Positions 63,393 to 64,000 of a DNA stretch of 64,000 bases are shown one piece after another. The DNA comes from Microterricola viridarii (GTDB taxonomy: Bacteria; Actinomycetota; Actinomycetes; Actinomycetales; Microbacteriaceae). A program made the position numbers and the translations under genes. The stretch's first letter is position 1. Each line of letters opens with the position of its first letter. Location: assembly GCF_900104895.1 (NCBI RefSeq), contig NZ_LT629742.1:248001-312000 (forward strand). Reading direction: 5' to 3'. A model generated the notes under the pieces. The model ran no database searches. It was not told where the DNA came from and saw only the letters and a list, made by a program, of their open reading frames with translations.

Positions 63393-63940
63393 ATGGGACT
63401 CGTTTCGTATGGAATGCTCGTCTCGATCGACGGGTACATCGCGGATGCGGACGGGGAGATCACGCTCCCCGTGCCGGGACCGGAGCTGCACCGGCACTTC
63501 AACCACCACCAGCGCGAGCTCTCGCTCTCCGTCTACGGCCGCCGGATGTGGCAGATGATGAGCTACTGGGGGAGCCGGATCCGGAGCGCGACGAGGTGGC
63601 GGAGGAATTCGCCCGGGAGTGGAGGCGGACGCCGAAGGTCGTCTTCTCGGCCTCGCTGGGCGAGGTGCCCGACGGCGTCTCACTGATCGCCACCGATGCC
63701 GTGGCCGCGATGCGCCGGATCAAGGCCGACACCGCGGGTGAGATCGAGGTGAGCGGCGCGAGCCTGGCGGCCTCGCTGGGCGCTGCCGGCCTGATCGACG
63801 AGTACCGCCTGTACACGCAGCCGGTCGTGCTCGGCAGCGGGATCCCGTACTTCACGGCCGGCTATCGGCCCACGCTGCGCCTGCTCGGCGCCGAGTCGCT
63901 GCCCGACGACGTGGTGCTCACGCGCTACGTGCCGCGCTGA
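63393..63940 (+). pseudogene. Dihydrofolate-reductase-like (RibD C-terminal family) gene with a frameshift
   Basis: The first 60 codons from ATG 63393 (good GAGGAGG site) read MGLVSYGMLVSIDGYIADAD and on to MMSYWG, the N-terminal half of a DHFR/RibD_C-type reductase. The second half continues in another frame from EPDPERDEVAEEFAREWRR to VVLTRYVPR and the stop at 63938-63940, including KVVFSASL and IEVSGASLAASL blocks of the family. The break is at a run of five G's (63568-63572); one more G would restore a protein of about 183 aa. It is either a recent null allele or a sequencing error. Confidence 0.8.
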
Positions 63941-63960
63941 GCCGCGCGCCGCTCAGGACC

Positions 63961-64000
63961 CTACCCGATGCGCCACTTGGTGCCCCAGCGCACCAGCGGG
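63961..64000 (-). CDS. C-terminal end of an unidentified protein (runs off the window)
   Basis: On the minus strand the last 12 codons before a TAG at 63961-63963 read PLVRWGTKWRIG. That is too little to name the product. It may also be chance. Confidence 0.3.
   Translation of the reverse strand, partial: PLVRWGTKWRIG

Overview
The window is the replication-origin region of a high-GC Gram-positive chromosome, almost certainly an actinobacterium of the Microbacteriaceae type (order Micrococcales). The grounds are the gene order rpmH-rnpA-yidD-yidC-jag-rsmG-parA-parB on one side of dnaA and dnaN-gnd-recF-dciA-gyrB-gyrA on the other, the fhaA-fhaB-pstP-rodA-pbpA-pknA-pknB signalling and cell-wall cluster, crgA, a class E-like sortase, DUF3566 and DUF6049 proteins, tRNA genes without an encoded CCA, and several promoters whose -10 box lies only 6-7 nt before the start codon (leaderless genes). 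Species cannot be given from the sequence alone.

Layout. 0-8 kb is an accessory stretch: HAD hydrolase, NAD(P)H quinone reductase with divergent MarR, an alpha/beta hydrolase, a TetR regulator divergent from a large duplicated membrane protein, and a short MetE-like enzyme. 8.2-17.5 kb holds tRNA-Leu and the co-oriented Fha/PstP/RodA/PBP/Pkn operon. 17.6-24.7 kb has pabA, a tiny membrane peptide, sortase, crgA, rhomboid, cyclophilin, NUDIX and an LPXTG surface protein. 24.8-36 kb has tRNA-Ala and tRNA-Ile, then DUF3566-gyrA-gyrB-dciA-recF-gnd-dnaN-dnaA, all on the minus strand. 36.4-42 kb is the divergent rpmH to parB block. 42-45.2 kb is a 3.2-kb gap without credible genes, filled mostly by a tandem repeat. 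45.2-53.9 kb carries ddl, an aminotransferase, trxA, trxB, a lipoprotein, murJ and DUF6049. 54-64 kb carries pcnB, an orphan solute-binding protein, rpsF-ssb-rpsR-rplI, dnaB, hrpB and a frameshifted DHFR-like gene.

How it fits together. The core is replication initiation (DnaA, DnaN, DciA, DnaB, gyrase, RecF, SSB) and chromosome segregation (ParA, ParB and five exact 14-bp parS sites between 38.9 and 45.2 kb), beside cell-wall growth (RodA/PBP/PknA/PknB/PstP, MurJ, Ddl, CrgA). DnaA-box clusters occur in the dnaA-dnaN gap (the likely oriC), upstream of dnaA, upstream of dnaB, and, unexpectedly, in the short crgA-rhomboid gap about 15 kb away.

The most unusual structure is a satellite-like array between parB and ddl. 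About 15 copies of a conserved 33-bp imperfect palindrome sit at a period of about 171 bp (the first four intervals are exactly 171 bp), flanked by two parS sites on the left and one on the right. It includes a perfect 105-bp duplication and a nearly perfect 102-bp tandem duplication. I found no coding, CRISPR or insertion-sequence explanation for it.
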